DNA from: an uncultured Exiguobacterium sp.
Lineage (GTDB): Bacteria > Bacillota > Bacilli > Exiguobacteriales > Exiguobacteriaceae
Length of the DNA stretch: 64,000 nucleotides
Direction: 5' to 3'
Assembly: GCA_913775715.1 (NCBI GenBank)
Contig: CAJYMC010000007.1
Coordinates: 1,364,001-1,428,000 of the forward strand
The notes beneath the pieces were generated by a model. The model searched no databases. It had not been told where the DNA came from and worked only from the letters and a program-made list of their open reading frames with translations. Both the position numbers and the translations under genes were made by a program. Shown here one piece after another: positions 26,717 to 35,771 of this stretch (positions are counted from its first letter, which is position 1; every line of letters starts with the position of its first letter).

Positions 26717-27307
26717 TTACTGGTTCGCCTTCTTCACCATCTCTTCCAGCTTCGCTTGATCAATCTCACCTTCGTATTTCTCGACGACCTCACCTTTTTT
26801 ATTGATGATAAACGTCACAGGTAAGTTATAGATCCCGTAAGCCTTCTCAACAGAACTGTTTGTATCCATGAGGATCGGATAGTCCGTTCCACCGATATCC
26901 TTGATGAAGCTTGAGACACGAACCGGTGTTTCTCCGACATTGACCGCTACAAAATTGACACCTTGATCCTGCATCATCTTATAGTTGTCATTGATCAAAG
27001 GCATCTCTTTCTTACATGGTTCACAGAATGTCCCCCAGAAATTGAGTAAAAGTCCTTTTCCTTTGTATTCATCCATCGAGTGCTGTTTCTCACCGTATAA
27101 ATCGACGAGTGCGAAACCAGGAGCATCATCGCCTGCCATGACACGACCGTTTTTATCACGTGTCGCTTGATCGACGAATTGCATGATGACGACAGCACCG
27201 GCGAACAAGACCATCGTCATGATCATCAGACGCCAGAAAGAGCGTTTCTTCTTTTTTTGCTGGGCTGCTGCTAAGCGTTCTTCCGGATTTTGTTTCGTTT
27301 TTTTCAT
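26717..27307 (-). CDS. resA: Thiol-disulfide oxidoreductase ResA
   Basis: 196 aa. A membrane anchor covers residues 26-44; the rest is a TlpA/thioredoxin-like domain facing outside. The redox motif is FCEPCKKE with cysteines 95 and 98, identical in sequence (CEPC) to B. subtilis ResA. It keeps the CXXCH cysteines of apocytochrome c reduced for haem attachment. First gene of resABC; GGAGGCGG precedes the ATG. The lysine-rich N-terminal 25 residues are longer than in B. subtilis. Confidence 0.95.
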   Translation of the reverse strand: MKKTKQNPEERLAAAQQKKKKRSFWRLMIMTMVLFAGAVVIMQFVDQATRDKNGRVMAGDDAPGFALVDLYGEKQHSMDEYKGKGLLLNFWGTFCEPCKKEMPLINDNYKMMQDQGVNFVAVNVGETPVRVSSFIKDIGGTDYPILMDTNSSVEKAYGIYNLPVTFIINKKGEVVEKYEGEIDQAKLEEMVKKANQ

Positions 27308-27386
27308 ATTTTACCGCCTCCACCCATATTGTACTTGAAATCGCTTAAACGTTGACAAAATGTGAAATTCGTTAATCGTTTTGTCA

Positions 27387-27420
27387 CAAAAAAAGAAAAC
27401 TCAACCCGGAGGATGAGCTT
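27387..27420 (-). terminator. Rho-independent terminator of rluB
   Basis: Stem 27400-27406/27411-27417 with a CGGA-side loop, followed by TTTTCTTTTTTTG on the minus strand. Confidence 0.85.
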
Positions 27421-27433
27421 CTCGCTTTACAAA

Positions 27434-28195
27434 TTAACGTTTTTTTGTGTTCTTACGTCTTTTCGTAGGTGGAGCGGCTGGATCCGCTAGCTCACGCAAT
27501 TGATTGACTTCTTTTTTTGAAAGTTCACGCCACTCGCCAGAAGTAAGACCTGCCAGTGTCAAGAAACCGAACTGTTCACGTTTTAACTTCAAGACTTCTG
27601 AACCGAGTGTCTCGACCATTTGACGGACTTGGCGGTTATGCCCCTCGTAGATGACCATCTCAAGGATTGCCGTGTTTTTCTTCTTGTCGATGTCACGCAT
27701 CTCGACGCGCGCTTTCCCTGTCTTAAAGCCGTCCGGTAAAACGACGCCTTTTTCAAGACCTTTGACGTGGAAATATTCCGGTACACCTTTGATTTTGACG
27801 ATGTAGCGTTTCGGTACCTTATACTTCGGGTGAAGCAGAAGGTTCGAGAATTCACCGTCATTCGTCATCAAAAGAAGACCGCTCGTATTGTAGTCGAGTC
27901 GACCGACTGGGAAGACACGGTGTCCCGGTGGTACGAGATCAACGACCGTCTTACGCCCCTTATCGTCTTCAACCGTCGAGACGACACCTGTTGGTTTATA
28001 CAGCATGTAATAAACGTGTTCTTCACGCTCAAGCTTCACGCCGTCGACTTCGACTTCAGCACGCGCTCCAACTTTCGTTCCGAGCTCCGTGATGACTTTC
28101 CCGTTAACCTTGACGCGGCCTGCTGTAATCAATTCCTCTGCTTTACGCCGTGAAGCGACACCTGCTTGTGCGATGATTTTTTGTAACCGTTCCAT
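27434..28195 (-). CDS. rluB: Ribosomal large subunit pseudouridine synthase B
   Basis: 253 aa. N-terminal S4 RNA-binding domain (RLQKIIAQAGVASRRKAEELI), then the RluB/RsuA catalytic domain with VGRLDYNTSGLLLMTNDGE holding the catalytic aspartate, and GHNRQVRQMVETLG. It modifies 23S rRNA helix 89. The C-terminus PAAPPTKRRKNTKKR is a basic tail. It lies after scpAB with a one-base overlap (TAATGG), matching the scpA-scpB-rluB cluster of Bacillales. Confidence 0.95.
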   Translation of the reverse strand: MERLQKIIAQAGVASRRKAEELITAGRVKVNGKVITELGTKVGARAEVEVDGVKLEREEHVYYMLYKPTGVVSTVEDDKGRKTVVDLVPPGHRVFPVGRLDYNTSGLLLMTNDGEFSNLLLHPKYKVPKRYIVKIKGVPEYFHVKGLEKGVVLPDGFKTGKARVEMRDIDKKKNTAILEMVIYEGHNRQVRQMVETLGSEVLKLKREQFGFLTLAGLTSGEWRELSKKEVNQLRELADPAAPPTKRRKNTKKR

Positions 28196-28767
28196 TAATT
28201 CACTCTCTCCTCTAATGAAGGATCATTCCGGAAGAAGAGATCTCCATCTGATTCGAACGTTTCTTCGAACTCGAGTGGTGGTAACTCCTCAATACTATTC
28301 AGACCAAAGTGGTCCAGGAAATGATCCGTCGTCTTATACAATTTCGCGCGACCAACGCCTTTGGCGCGTCCCGCTTCTTCAATCAAACCTTTTGCACTTA
28401 ACGTATGGATGACGCGTTCCGTCTTGACGCCACGGACGACTTCGATATCAGCACGCGTGACGGGTTGTTTGTACGCGATGATGACGAGTGTCTCCATCGC
28501 TGCTCGAGACAAGGAGTCTTCTGCAAGTGATCCCGCATACGCCTGAATATACGGCGACATCTCTTTACGTGTCACCATCTTAAAGACGCCACCTGACTCC
28601 ACGATTTGCAACACCCGTCGCTCCGCTTCGAACGTCGTCTGAAGAGCCAGTAACTGTTCGCGCGCCGCTGCTTCACTGATCTCTAGCGCTTGACTGAGAC
28701 CACGTGGGTCAATGCCGTCATCGCCGACGACGAATAACAGGCTTTCAATGATTTGTTCATACGCCAA
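28195..28767 (-). CDS. scpB: Segregation and condensation protein B
   Basis: 190 aa; start is TTG at 28767 with GGAGGAGAG upstream, overlapping the 3' end of scpA by 11 bp. Two winged-helix domains: [20 protein letters not shown] at the start, and [23 protein letters not shown] with [24 protein letters not shown] in the second. ScpB dimers bind ScpA, the kleisin of the SMC condensin complex, and help chromosome segregation. The acidic C-terminus [11 protein letters not shown] is common. Confidence 0.96.
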   Translation of the reverse strand: MAYEQIIESLLFVVGDDGIDPRGLSQALEISEAAAREQLLALQTTFEAERRVLQIVESGGVFKMVTRKEMSPYIQAYAGSLAEDSLSRAAMETLVIIAYKQPVTRADIEVVRGVKTERVIHTLSAKGLIEEAGRAKGVGRAKLYKTTDHFLDHFGLNSIEELPPLEFEETFESDGDLFFRNDPSLEERVN

Positions 28768-29512
28768 TCTGACTCTCCTCCTTCACCATGCTCCGCAATA
28801 GGATGTCATCGGTCATCTGTTCACAATCAATGACCCGTTGCTTGACGAGCTCTAGGACGGCGAGGAAACTGACGACCAGTTCTTCAACTGTCGGTTGCTC
28901 CGCAAAAAAGCCGAAGAATGTCGTACGTTCCCGCGTCGCGACGTAACGGGCAACGGACTCCATCTGTTGCTCAAGTGACCGTTCTTCCCGTTTAACCGTC
29001 TTCGAGCGACGTACCTTCCAAGCTTCCCGTTGACGCATTTTTTCATATGCACGCAATAAATCACTTAGGGATAACGTACCATTATACTCTTGTGCGTCCG
29101 TATCGAGATAACGCATCAAATCCTCTGGTTGTTTCGAGAACAGCTCAAGACGCGCCTCTTCCTTTTCCTTGAGGACGAGTGCCGCTTCCTTATACGCTTT
29201 ATACTCGATCAACTGTTGAATCAGACCTTCTCGTGTCGGTTCTTCCTCGAAATCGGGAATCTCATCGTATTCCGTCTGTTCAATCGGCAAGAGTTGTTTG
29301 CTTTTCAGTTGCAACAGCGTCGCTGCCATGACAAGATATTCACTAGCAACATCTAGTTCAAGATGTTGCATCGCACGGATATAGGACACATATTGATCCG
29401 TCACCATGGAAACGGATATATCATAAATATCGATTTCTAATTTACCAACCAAGTGTAACAGCAAGTCCAGCGGGCCTTCAAACGCATCCATCTTTACACT
29501 GTATGATTCCAT
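28757..29512 (-). CDS. scpA: Segregation and condensation protein A (kleisin)
   Basis: 251 aa. The N-terminal [29 protein letters not shown] is the family signature that binds the SMC head-proximal coiled coil; the C-terminal winged helix ([13 protein letters not shown]) binds the SMC head. It bridges the two SMC ATPases to form the loop-extruding condensin. It heads scpA-scpB-rluB and has an extended -10 element about 35 nt upstream. Standard length. Confidence 0.97.
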   Translation of the reverse strand: MESYSVKMDAFEGPLDLLLHLVGKLEIDIYDISVSMVTDQYVSYIRAMQHLELDVASEYLVMAATLLQLKSKQLLPIEQTEYDEIPDFEEEPTREGLIQQLIEYKAYKEAALVLKEKEEARLELFSKQPEDLMRYLDTDAQEYNGTLSLSDLLRAYEKMRQREAWKVRRSKTVKREERSLEQQMESVARYVATRERTTFFGFFAEQPTVEELVVSFLAVLELVKQRVIDCEQMTDDILLRSMVKEESQIGV

Positions 29513-29546
29513 GATTCTCCCTGCCCATCAACGTTTTTTGCGCCTT

Positions 29547-29555
29547 AGTATACCA
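29547..29555 (-). promoter_or_regulatory. Extended -10 element upstream of scpA
   Basis: Minus-strand TGGTATACT, an extended -10 (TGn-TATACT), 35-43 nt before the scpA start; no good -35 is seen. Confidence 0.45.
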
Positions 29556-29604
29556 TACAACGGATGGGTTCGACTATGTTATATTCAAAGGAAGAGGTGA
29601 TTCC

Positions 29605-30069
29605 ATGAATCCGATCGAGCGATTCGTATTTGAATTCAACATCCGGCACGATTACTTCGAGTGCCATGAAATCTTAGAGGAAGTCTGGCAAGAAGGACAG
29701 CGCCAGGATGAGGCGCTTGTCGGTCTGATCCAACTGGCCGTCGCCCGCTATCACCATCGGCGCGGCAATGCGTCTGGCGCACAGCGGACATATGTGAAAG
29801 CATTTGATAAGATCGAACGTCACCGAGCTACGCTGATTGCGTCCGGAATCGACGTCTCTCGTTTGCTCGATCATCGTCATCAATTTATGGATCCGGTTTA
29901 TCGACACATCCCGTTACCTGTCTTCCCGGATGTCATCCGGACCGTCGCGCTTGAAGCGACAGCACCTGATCTCGACTATGTGACGCATAAGCATCGCTTG
30001 CGTGATCGCACGGATGTCGTTCTTGCGCGACAGGAAGCGCTACAAAACCGAAGAGACCGGTCCATCTGA
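29605..30069 (+). CDS. ypuF: DUF309 protein YpuF
   Basis: 154 aa, plus strand, divergent from scpA. The DUF309 signature HDYFECHEILEEVWQ is at residues 14-28, with a second conserved histidine pair in RYHHRRGNASGA. The fold is a small all-alpha bundle; the conserved H/E residues suggest metal binding, but no activity has been shown that I know of. AGGAAGAGGTG precedes the ATG. Divergent placement next to scpA and ribT reproduces the B. subtilis ribT-ypuF-scpA neighbourhood. Ends in a strong terminator whose loop contains the stop codon. Confidence 0.9.
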   Translation: MNPIERFVFEFNIRHDYFECHEILEEVWQEGQRQDEALVGLIQLAVARYHHRRGNASGAQRTYVKAFDKIERHRATLIASGIDVSRLLDHRHQFMDPVYRHIPLPVFPDVIRTVALEATAPDLDYVTHKHRLRDRTDVVLARQEALQNRRDRSI

Positions 30070-30088
30070 GCCATGGACCGGTCTTTTT
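30054..30088 (+). terminator. Rho-independent terminator of ypuF
   Basis: 12-bp perfect stem 30054-30065/30073-30084 followed by TTTTT; the T tract overlaps the convergent ribT stop. Confidence 0.95.
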
Positions 30089-30434
30089 ATTGGTTTTTCC
30101 ATTTGTCGACGAGGCGTTGCGTCTCTTCGGTCGCACCCGTAATATCCGTTCGAAGGAGCTTGACTGCTTCATCGAGTAGGAGATACGACATCCGTTCTCC
30201 ACGGAAAGACGGTGATAAGGCGATATGTTTCAATTCAGCATGGCCATCCATTAATTGAAACCCGATGACACCGACGAAATCCTCATCTTGTTTGTACAAA
30301 TACAAGCGTTGGTCTTCTTCCTGTTCATAGGCTTGAACCGTTTCAAGCAAATACTTCGGATCCTTCACTTCGCACGAAAAGGCGATCAGCCCCATCGCGG
30401 TCCGTTCATTCAACTTCTTATATTTTACTAGCAT
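30087..30434 (-). CDS. ribT: GNAT acetyltransferase RibT
   Basis: 115 aa, shorter than most GNATs but close to B. subtilis RibT. MLVKYKKLNERTAMGLIAFS starts it; FVGVIGFQLMDGHAELKHIALSPSFRGERMSYLLLDEAV contains beta4 and the acetyl-CoA pyrophosphate loop, here degenerate (FRGERM instead of RxxGxG/A). RibT is encoded with riboflavin genes in B. subtilis, though its substrate is unclear. No rib gene lies here, so the gene is detached from that operon but keeps its ypuF neighbour. GGAAGGTG precedes the ATG. Confidence 0.85.
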   Translation of the reverse strand: MLVKYKKLNERTAMGLIAFSCEVKDPKYLLETVQAYEQEEDQRLYLYKQDEDFVGVIGFQLMDGHAELKHIALSPSFRGERMSYLLLDEAVKLLRTDITGATEETQRLVDKWKNQ

Positions 30435-30544
30435 GTGATTCTACACCTTCCTAATTTCAACAACTCTCAGGAGCATGAACGACTGAGACTCATTCATTCT
30501 ACACCTTCTCACACAGAATTACTGCATTTTTTTCATAATCCATC

Positions 30545-30579
30545 AAAAAGGCAGGAGACCGTCACGTGACGTCCCCTGC
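30545..30579 (-). terminator. Rho-independent terminator
   Basis: GC-rich stem with arms from 30551 and to 30579 around a GTCACGTGAC core, followed by CTTTTTG on the minus strand; ends the DJ-1 gene. Confidence 0.85.
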
Positions 30580-30586
30580 ATCTGAA

Positions 30587-31114
30587 TCATGCTTGTTCTT
30601 CCATCACTTGGATGAAGGCACGCATGTAGTCCGGTAGATCGGGCGGACGACGACTCGAGACGATATGTCCGTCAACGACGACGGCTTCATCATGCCAAAT
30701 TGCACCTGCATTCGTCATATCATCCTTGATCCCTGGCGTACTCGTGACGTTAACACCTTTTAAGATGCCAGCAGAGATCAGCACCCAACCAGCGTGGCAG
30801 ATTTGACCAATCGGTTGCTTGTTCTGGTCAAAATGACGCACCATGTTCAAAACAGAGTCAAAGCGGCGTAACAGATCGGGCGACCAACCACCCGGAACAA
30901 GAATCGCATCGTATTCCGATGGATTGATCTCATCAAACGTCTTATTCGATTTGATCGGGACACCATATTTTCCGATGTACGTCTCATCTGCTTTTTCCCC
31001 GACGATGTCGACGATTGCGCCCTCTTCACGCAAGCGATGGACTGGATACCATAATTCTAAATCCTCGAAGTCATTGCTGACGACTTGGATGATTCGTTTT
31101 CCTTCTAAACGCAT
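30587..31114 (-). CDS. DJ-1/PfpI family protein (YraA/PfpI-like)
   Basis: 175 aa from ATG 31114, preferred because AAAGGAG lies 9 nt upstream; an ATG three codons earlier lacks spacing. Nucleophile elbow QICHAGWVL holds the reactive cysteine; VPGGWSPD upstream provides the conserved backbone loop. GLNE at the usual position is replaced by EDLELWYPVHRLREEG, with the conserved early glutamate retained. The family includes deglycase/protease-annotated stress proteins; the actual substrate is uncertain. Single-gene unit with terminator. Confidence 0.9.
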   Translation of the reverse strand: MRLEGKRIIQVVSNDFEDLELWYPVHRLREEGAIVDIVGEKADETYIGKYGVPIKSNKTFDEINPSEYDAILVPGGWSPDLLRRFDSVLNMVRHFDQNKQPIGQICHAGWVLISAGILKGVNVTSTPGIKDDMTNAGAIWHDEAVVVDGHIVSSRRPPDLPDYMRAFIQVMEEQA

Positions 31115-31165
31115 GACAAACACTCCTTTTCGAGTTGACTTCCCTTACTGATTGTACCCGGATCT

Positions 31166-31204
31166 AAAAAAAGAAAACTCCTCTTCGAACGTTCGAAGAG
31201 GAGT
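31166..31204 (-). terminator. Rho-independent terminator of ppiB
   Basis: 28-bp perfect palindrome 31177-31204 next to the ppiB stop, followed by TTTTCTTTTTTT on the minus strand. Confidence 0.95.
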
Positions 31205-31210
31205 AAGAAC

Positions 31211-31648
31211 TTACGCTTCGACGCGGATTTCTTTGATGCCAGCGCCTTGCTTCATTTTTTGTGCATGCTCGAGACCTGAAGTCACTTGTCCGAAGACCGT
31301 GTGTACGCCGTCGAGATGCGGTTGTGGCTCGTGTACGATGAAGAATTGGCTTGATCCTGTGTTGCGACCAGCGTGTGCCATCGAAAGTGAACCCGCTTTG
31401 TGTTTGTGTGGGTATGATGTTGACGTTTCGCAAGGAATCGTTTTTCCTGAACCGCCTGTACCGTTTCCGATTGGGCATCCGCCTTGTGAGACGAAGCCTG
31501 GGATGACACGGTGGAAGTTCAATCCATCGTAGAAGTTCGAGTTTGCAAGGTTTTCGAAGTTTTCAGTCGTGATCGGTGCTTCATCGTTGAACAATTCGAA
31601 TTCGATTTTATTTCCATCTTCTAATAAGATATGACCAGTTTTTTGCAT
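31211..31648 (-). CDS. ppiB: Cyclophilin-type peptidyl-prolyl isomerase
   Basis: 145 aa from ATG 31648, chosen because AAAGGTTGG precedes it; an in-frame ATG 14 codons upstream has no site. Cyclophilin core: [13 protein letters not shown] with catalytic arginine, [21 protein letters not shown] with the Q-F pair, and [10 protein letters not shown]. Cytosolic, no signal peptide. It speeds cis-trans isomerisation of proline peptide bonds. Flanked upstream by an unusual palindrome that overlaps a candidate promoter. Confidence 0.97.
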   Translation of the reverse strand: MQKTGHILLEDGNKIEFELFNDEAPITTENFENLANSNFYDGLNFHRVIPGFVSQGGCPIGNGTGGSGKTIPCETSTSYPHKHKAGSLSMAHAGRNTGSSQFFIVHEPQPHLDGVHTVFGQVTSGLEHAQKMKQGAGIKEIRVEA

Positions 31649-31710
31649 GTTTGACCAACCTTTCGTGCTTTTCAGCAGGAGATTCGTCACGATTCAAGAT
31701 CGTGATTCCA

Positions 31711-31725
31711 TGGTACAGTGTACCA
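31711..31725. promoter_or_regulatory. 15-bp palindrome overlapping a candidate ppiB promoter
   Basis: TGGTACAGTGTACCA (7-1-7). On the minus strand it contains TGGTACACT, an extended -10, so a bound protein would cover the promoter. A second inverted repeat, TCACGAT/ATCGTGA, lies at 31687-31693/31699-31705. Confidence 0.5.
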
Positions 31726-31751
31726 AATTTCAAGACGTCGTGCAGACCTTT

Positions 31752-32756
31752 TTACTCGACGGCTGCCTCTAACACATCGAGCGTCACCGAATCCGTTGCT
31801 TCGACACGAATCCGCACTCCATTCGCGAGTGTCGCAACAGGATCTGTATGTCCGAAGTCCGCATCGAGAATGATCGGGAAATCATAGCCCCGCGTTGCGC
31901 GCAGAATGATGTCCTTGAGCGGGAAGTCCGGGTCAAAATCGACTTTTCGCGGGAAGCGTCCGACGACGAGTGCCGCAATCTTGTCATACGCACCCATGTG
32001 TCGCAATTGCGTGAAATACCGGTCAATCGTTTCTGGTGTCTCACTTTCGTCATCCTCAAGCATCAAAACGACACCGTCAAACGATGGAAAGTATGGAGTT
32101 CCAGCAAGCAGTAAAAGTGTTCCCGTGTTCCCCGTTAGAATCGGACCTTCTGCGACGCCGGTCTTAACGATCGTGTATCCTGCGTTCACTTGATGTTCTC
32201 GTCTTCGGTCGTCCGCGACATCCCAGCGTAAAACCTCATCTGTCCACTCCTCAGACGCTTCGATTCGACCGATCGGCTCCGTCTGCATGAACGTACGTTT
32301 GAACGATTCTTCGGTATACGGATCAAGACCATCGAATTGACCGAACTGCGTCAGCAGCGCGGGTCCAACGAACGTCGTCAGTCCTGTCTGCTGATAGATG
32401 CCCGCAAACAGTGCCGTGATATCGCTGTAACCTACGAAAATCTTCGGATTGTTCCGGATCAATTCATAATCGAGTTCGTCGAGTAGCTGGTGTGAATTAA
32501 ACCCACCGATCGTCGAGATGATTGCCTTGATTGACGGATCTGCGAACGCCATATGTAAATCTTGCAGCCGTTCCCCGATCGTTCCTGCCGTATGACTATG
32601 AACAGCCGTTGCGTTCGGCATCAAGACGACCTCGAAGCCCATTTTTTCAAGTGTTGCGATACCGCGGGCGAGACGACGCGGTACGTATGCTGCGACAGCA
32701 GACGCCGGCGAGACGATGGCAATCTTATCCCCTTTTTGTAAGCGTGGTGGTTTCAT
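31752..32756 (-). CDS. S66 family LD-carboxypeptidase / MccF-like peptidase
   Basis: 334 aa. The N-terminal KPPRLQKGDKIAIVSPAS and nucleophile elbow FVGYSDITALF (catalytic serine near residue 117) are S66 hallmarks; the glutamate and histidine of the Ser-Glu-His triad fit LMLEDDESE and ILDADFGHTDPVATL. Cytosolic. Relatives either cut L,D bonds in recycled murein peptides (LdcA) or hydrolyse microcin C (MccF); length and the ASEEWTDEVLRWDV insertion favour the MccF-type branch. Single gene with AAGGGGG before ATG. Confidence 0.88.
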   Translation of the reverse strand: MKPPRLQKGDKIAIVSPASAVAAYVPRRLARGIATLEKMGFEVVLMPNATAVHSHTAGTIGERLQDLHMAFADPSIKAIISTIGGFNSHQLLDELDYELIRNNPKIFVGYSDITALFAGIYQQTGLTTFVGPALLTQFGQFDGLDPYTEESFKRTFMQTEPIGRIEASEEWTDEVLRWDVADDRRREHQVNAGYTIVKTGVAEGPILTGNTGTLLLLAGTPYFPSFDGVVLMLEDDESETPETIDRYFTQLRHMGAYDKIAALVVGRFPRKVDFDPDFPLKDIILRATRGYDFPIILDADFGHTDPVATLANGVRIRVEATDSVTLDVLEAAVE

Positions 32757-32838
32757 GAGAGTTCCCCCTTTTCATTACAAGTATTTCCAGTATAACAAAA
32801 CGAAGAGGAAGCGCGTACTCTCATTTTTTCCATCCATC

Positions 32839-33483
32839 TTACAGCTTCACGAAGAGTGAATCTCCGTTCTCAAGCAATTCTCCTTTTTCCGAGACATAGT
32901 CAATCTTGACCGTCATGTGTTGAAGAATCTTTTGTTCACGTAATGACTTTGCCCACGCTGTGACCTGCGCTTTATCCTGTTCGTGTCGCTTGCGTGGAAC
33001 GTCCACTAAGAGCGTCGGAGCGACTTCTTTCCGTAAATAAGCCTTTGATTCAAAACGCGCGTCACCTAGCCGCTGGATTTCATCGTTGTCATAAAGTACG
33101 GTCACGCTCAATTGATGGTTCAGTTGTTCGAGAGTCGGCGACGGGATCCGTCGCTCTAACCGATCTTCCCAAAGTGACGCATGATACGAGTCAACGAGCC
33201 TCCCCGACTCCTCTTGTTGATAGACGAAAAACTCAGTATTCGTTTTTTCGTCTATCGCTCGTGCGGCATATTCAAATGGAAAATTTCCCATGTTGTCGTA
33301 AAGACTACCGGTTACCTTCGCTTCCGGAAGATGCTGTTCTAAGTAAGTTTTTGCTTTCCGCTGTATTTCAGTCTCTTTCGTTCCATCCGAGTTCATGTCC
33401 TGTGTAAAAGCGAACGTCATCAATAAGGCACCACCTCCGATGATTCCAACTAGACTGGCAATTCCGATCAACCACCGTTTCAT
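32839..33483 (-). CDS. Membrane-anchored protein of unknown function
   Basis: 214 aa from ATG 33483 (TAGGAGTG upstream; the frame is open 8 codons further but without a site). Residues 3-25 (RWLIGIASLVGIIGGGALLMTFAF) form a signal-anchor; the remainder is a hydrophilic extracytoplasmic domain rich in charged residues, with NMGNFPFEYAARA and two later strands. No lipobox cysteine, no cysteines in the outer domain. I do not recognise the family; it resembles the small secreted proteins of Bacillales without assigned role. Isolated between pdp and the S66 peptidase. Confidence 0.75.
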   Translation of the reverse strand: MKRWLIGIASLVGIIGGGALLMTFAFTQDMNSDGTKETEIQRKAKTYLEQHLPEAKVTGSLYDNMGNFPFEYAARAIDEKTNTEFFVYQQEESGRLVDSYHASLWEDRLERRIPSPTLEQLNHQLSVTVLYDNDEIQRLGDARFESKAYLRKEVAPTLLVDVPRKRHEQDKAQVTAWAKSLREQKILQHMTVKIDYVSEKGELLENGDSLFVKL

Positions 33484-33537
33484 ACACTCACTCCTAAAAT
33501 TAGTCATCCTATATTTTTACAATTTTGATTCTACCAC

Positions 33538-33571
33538 AAAAAAAAAGAGTAGCGGACGAAGTCCACTACTC
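33538..33571 (-). terminator. Rho-independent terminator of the deoB-punA-pdp operon
   Basis: 10-bp stem 33547-33556/33562-33571 with a CTTCG-type loop on the transcript, then about nine T on the minus strand. Confidence 0.95.
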
Positions 33572-33592
33572 AAGTATTGCTGATTGGATTGC

Positions 33593-34894
33593 TTACTGGA
33601 TGACAGCGTGAACGAGCGGACGTTCTGCCGGTTTCGTTTCACTGATGTGGTACGCGTGATCCATTTTTTCGATTGCTTGATCGAGTGTTTCTTTGTTTGA
33701 ACGAAGTGTTGCGATGACATCGCCGACTTCGACACGGTCGCCGACTTTCTTGTGTAACGTGACGCTTGCTGCGTGATCGATTTCATCCGCTTTCGTCGCG
33801 CGTCCAGCACCGAGGATCATCGCTGCAACACCGACTTCGTCAGCGATGATTTCAGAGACATAACCTGCTTTTGAAGCGACGAATGTTTTTTCGTATTTCG
33901 TTTCAAGTGCTTTTGTCATGTCGTCAACGAGTGATGCGTCGCCACCTTGAGCTGCGATGAACTTCTTGAAGACGTCAAGTGCTGCTCCGTTACCGAGACG
34001 TGTTTCGAGATCAGCATATGCTTCGTCGAACGTCGGGTAGAAATCACCGAGGACTGCCATGTGTGATGCAATCGTCAAAGCGATGACTTTCAAGTCACGG
34101 ACATCTTTCCCTTGAAGGACTTCAATCGCTTCCTTGACTTCGTTTGCGTTACCGATTTCAAAGCCGAGTGGCTGATCCATGTCCGTAATGACAGCAACCG
34201 TCTTACGATTGACACTCTTACCAATCGAAACCATCTCTGTCGCGAGTGCTTTTGCATCTTCGAACGATTTCATGAAAGCACCAGAACCTGTCTTGACGTC
34301 GAGTACGATGCTGTCTGCTCCTGCTGCGATCTTTTTCGACATGATCGAACTTGCGATCAATGGAATCGAGTTGACCGTCGCTGTGACGTCACGAAGTGCG
34401 TAGAGTTTTTTGTCTGCAGGCGTCAGGTTACCCGTTTGACCGATGATCGCCATCTTGATGTCGTTGACTTGTGAGACGAACGCTTCTTCTGAAAGCTCGA
34501 CGTCAAAACCAGGGAACGCTTCGAGTTTGTCGATGGTTCCACCTGTATGACCGAGTCCACGACCGCTCATCTTCGCAACCGGAATACCGATTGACGCAAC
34601 GAGTGGTGCGACGATCAAACTGATTTTGTCACCGACGCCGCCAGTTGAGTGTTTGTCGACTTTTTTTCCGTGGATACGTGAAAGGTCGATTACGTCGCCC
34701 GAGTTGACCATCGCCATCGTCAAATCAGCGATTTCACGATCTGACATTCCTTGATAGAAAATCGCCATCGACATCGCTGACATTTGGTAATCTGGAATCT
34801 CACCATTCGTGAATCCTTCTACCATTGCTTGAATATCAGCTGTTGCGAGTTCGCCACCGTCTCGTTTTGTTGCAATCAAATCTACCATACGCAT
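33593..34894 (-). CDS. pdp: Pyrimidine-nucleoside phosphorylase
   Basis: 433 aa, homodimeric type. KVDKHSTGGVGDKISLIVAPLVAS is the thymidine/pyrimidine phosphorylase signature near residue 80; SSIMSKKIAAGAD and DVKTGSGAFMKS bind phosphate and base. C-terminal barrel-sandwich domain from about residue 340 (VTLHKKVGDRVEVGDVIATL). It splits uridine, thymidine or deoxyuridine with phosphate. Last gene after deoB and punA, all with short gaps, so the three form a nucleoside salvage operon. CTGAGGAGGAA precedes the ATG. Confidence 0.97.
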   Translation of the reverse strand: MRMVDLIATKRDGGELATADIQAMVEGFTNGEIPDYQMSAMSMAIFYQGMSDREIADLTMAMVNSGDVIDLSRIHGKKVDKHSTGGVGDKISLIVAPLVASIGIPVAKMSGRGLGHTGGTIDKLEAFPGFDVELSEEAFVSQVNDIKMAIIGQTGNLTPADKKLYALRDVTATVNSIPLIASSIMSKKIAAGADSIVLDVKTGSGAFMKSFEDAKALATEMVSIGKSVNRKTVAVITDMDQPLGFEIGNANEVKEAIEVLQGKDVRDLKVIALTIASHMAVLGDFYPTFDEAYADLETRLGNGAALDVFKKFIAAQGGDASLVDDMTKALETKYEKTFVASKAGYVSEIIADEVGVAAMILGAGRATKADEIDHAASVTLHKKVGDRVEVGDVIATLRSNKETLDQAIEKMDHAYHISETKPAERPLVHAVIQ

Positions 34895-34940
34895 AATCTA
34901 GTTCCTCCTCAGGAGTGGTTTGTGAGTTTTAAAACAGTCG

Positions 34941-35753
34941 TTACATTTTTTTGATCGAACCGCGAACGAGCGATAGGAAGTGTGCGCGGACGCGTTCTGT
35001 CGTTTCGATGACTTCATCATGGTGTAACGGTTGATCGAGAATACCTGCTGCCATGTTTGAGACACACGAAATCCCAAGGACTCGCATATCTGAATGACGG
35101 GCAACGATGACTTCAGGGACCGTCGACATACCGACGACGTCGCCACCGAGCATCCGTGCCATCTTAACTTCTGCTGGTGTCTCATATGTTGGACCAGTGT
35201 TTCCGAAGTAGACACCTTGACGGACACGAATTCCGAGTTCATCCGCTGTTTCCTGTGCAAGACGAAGTAATTCCGCATCATATGGCTTCGACATATCCGG
35301 GAAACGTGGTCCCATCTCGTCGACGTTCTTCCCGATCAATGGGTTCGTACCGAAGAAGTTGATGTGATCCGTGATCAACATCAAATCACCTGGTTCGAAC
35401 GCTTCGTTACAAGCACCCGCTGCGTTCGTAACGATCAATGTCTCAACGCCGATCGCCTTCATGACACGGACTGGGAACGTGACCATATCCATCGAATATC
35501 CTTCGTAGAAGTGGAATCGTCCTTGCATCGCAACGACTTGTTTTCCTTCAAGAGTACCGAAGACGAGTTGCCCCGCGTGTCCTTCGACTGTTGATACCGG
35601 GAAGTTCGGGATTTCGTGGTATGGAATCGCGATTGGATTTTCAATCTCATCCGCGAGGACACCAAGTCCTGAACCGAGAATTAATCCAATCTCCGGTTTT
35701 GCCTGCATCTTGCTTTCTAAAAACGAACGTGTTTCATTCCAGTTGACTGTCAT
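34941..35753 (-). CDS. punA: Purine nucleoside phosphorylase I
   Basis: 270 aa, trimeric type. LGSGLGVLADEI phosphate-binding glycine loop, MQGRFHFYEGY, TNAAGACNEAF base-binding stretch, GNTGPTYETPAEVKMARMLGGDVVGMSTVPEVIVARH for the purine site. It releases guanine or hypoxanthine and ribose-1-phosphate, which DeoB converts. Located between deoB and pdp as in Bacillus drm-pupG. Standard length; CGAGGGAG precedes the ATG. Confidence 0.97.
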   Translation of the reverse strand: MTVNWNETRSFLESKMQAKPEIGLILGSGLGVLADEIENPIAIPYHEIPNFPVSTVEGHAGQLVFGTLEGKQVVAMQGRFHFYEGYSMDMVTFPVRVMKAIGVETLIVTNAAGACNEAFEPGDLMLITDHINFFGTNPLIGKNVDEMGPRFPDMSKPYDAELLRLAQETADELGIRVRQGVYFGNTGPTYETPAEVKMARMLGGDVVGMSTVPEVIVARHSDMRVLGISCVSNMAAGILDQPLHHDEVIETTERVRAHFLSLVRGSIKKM

Positions 35754-35771
35754 CTGAATCGCTCCCTCGAA

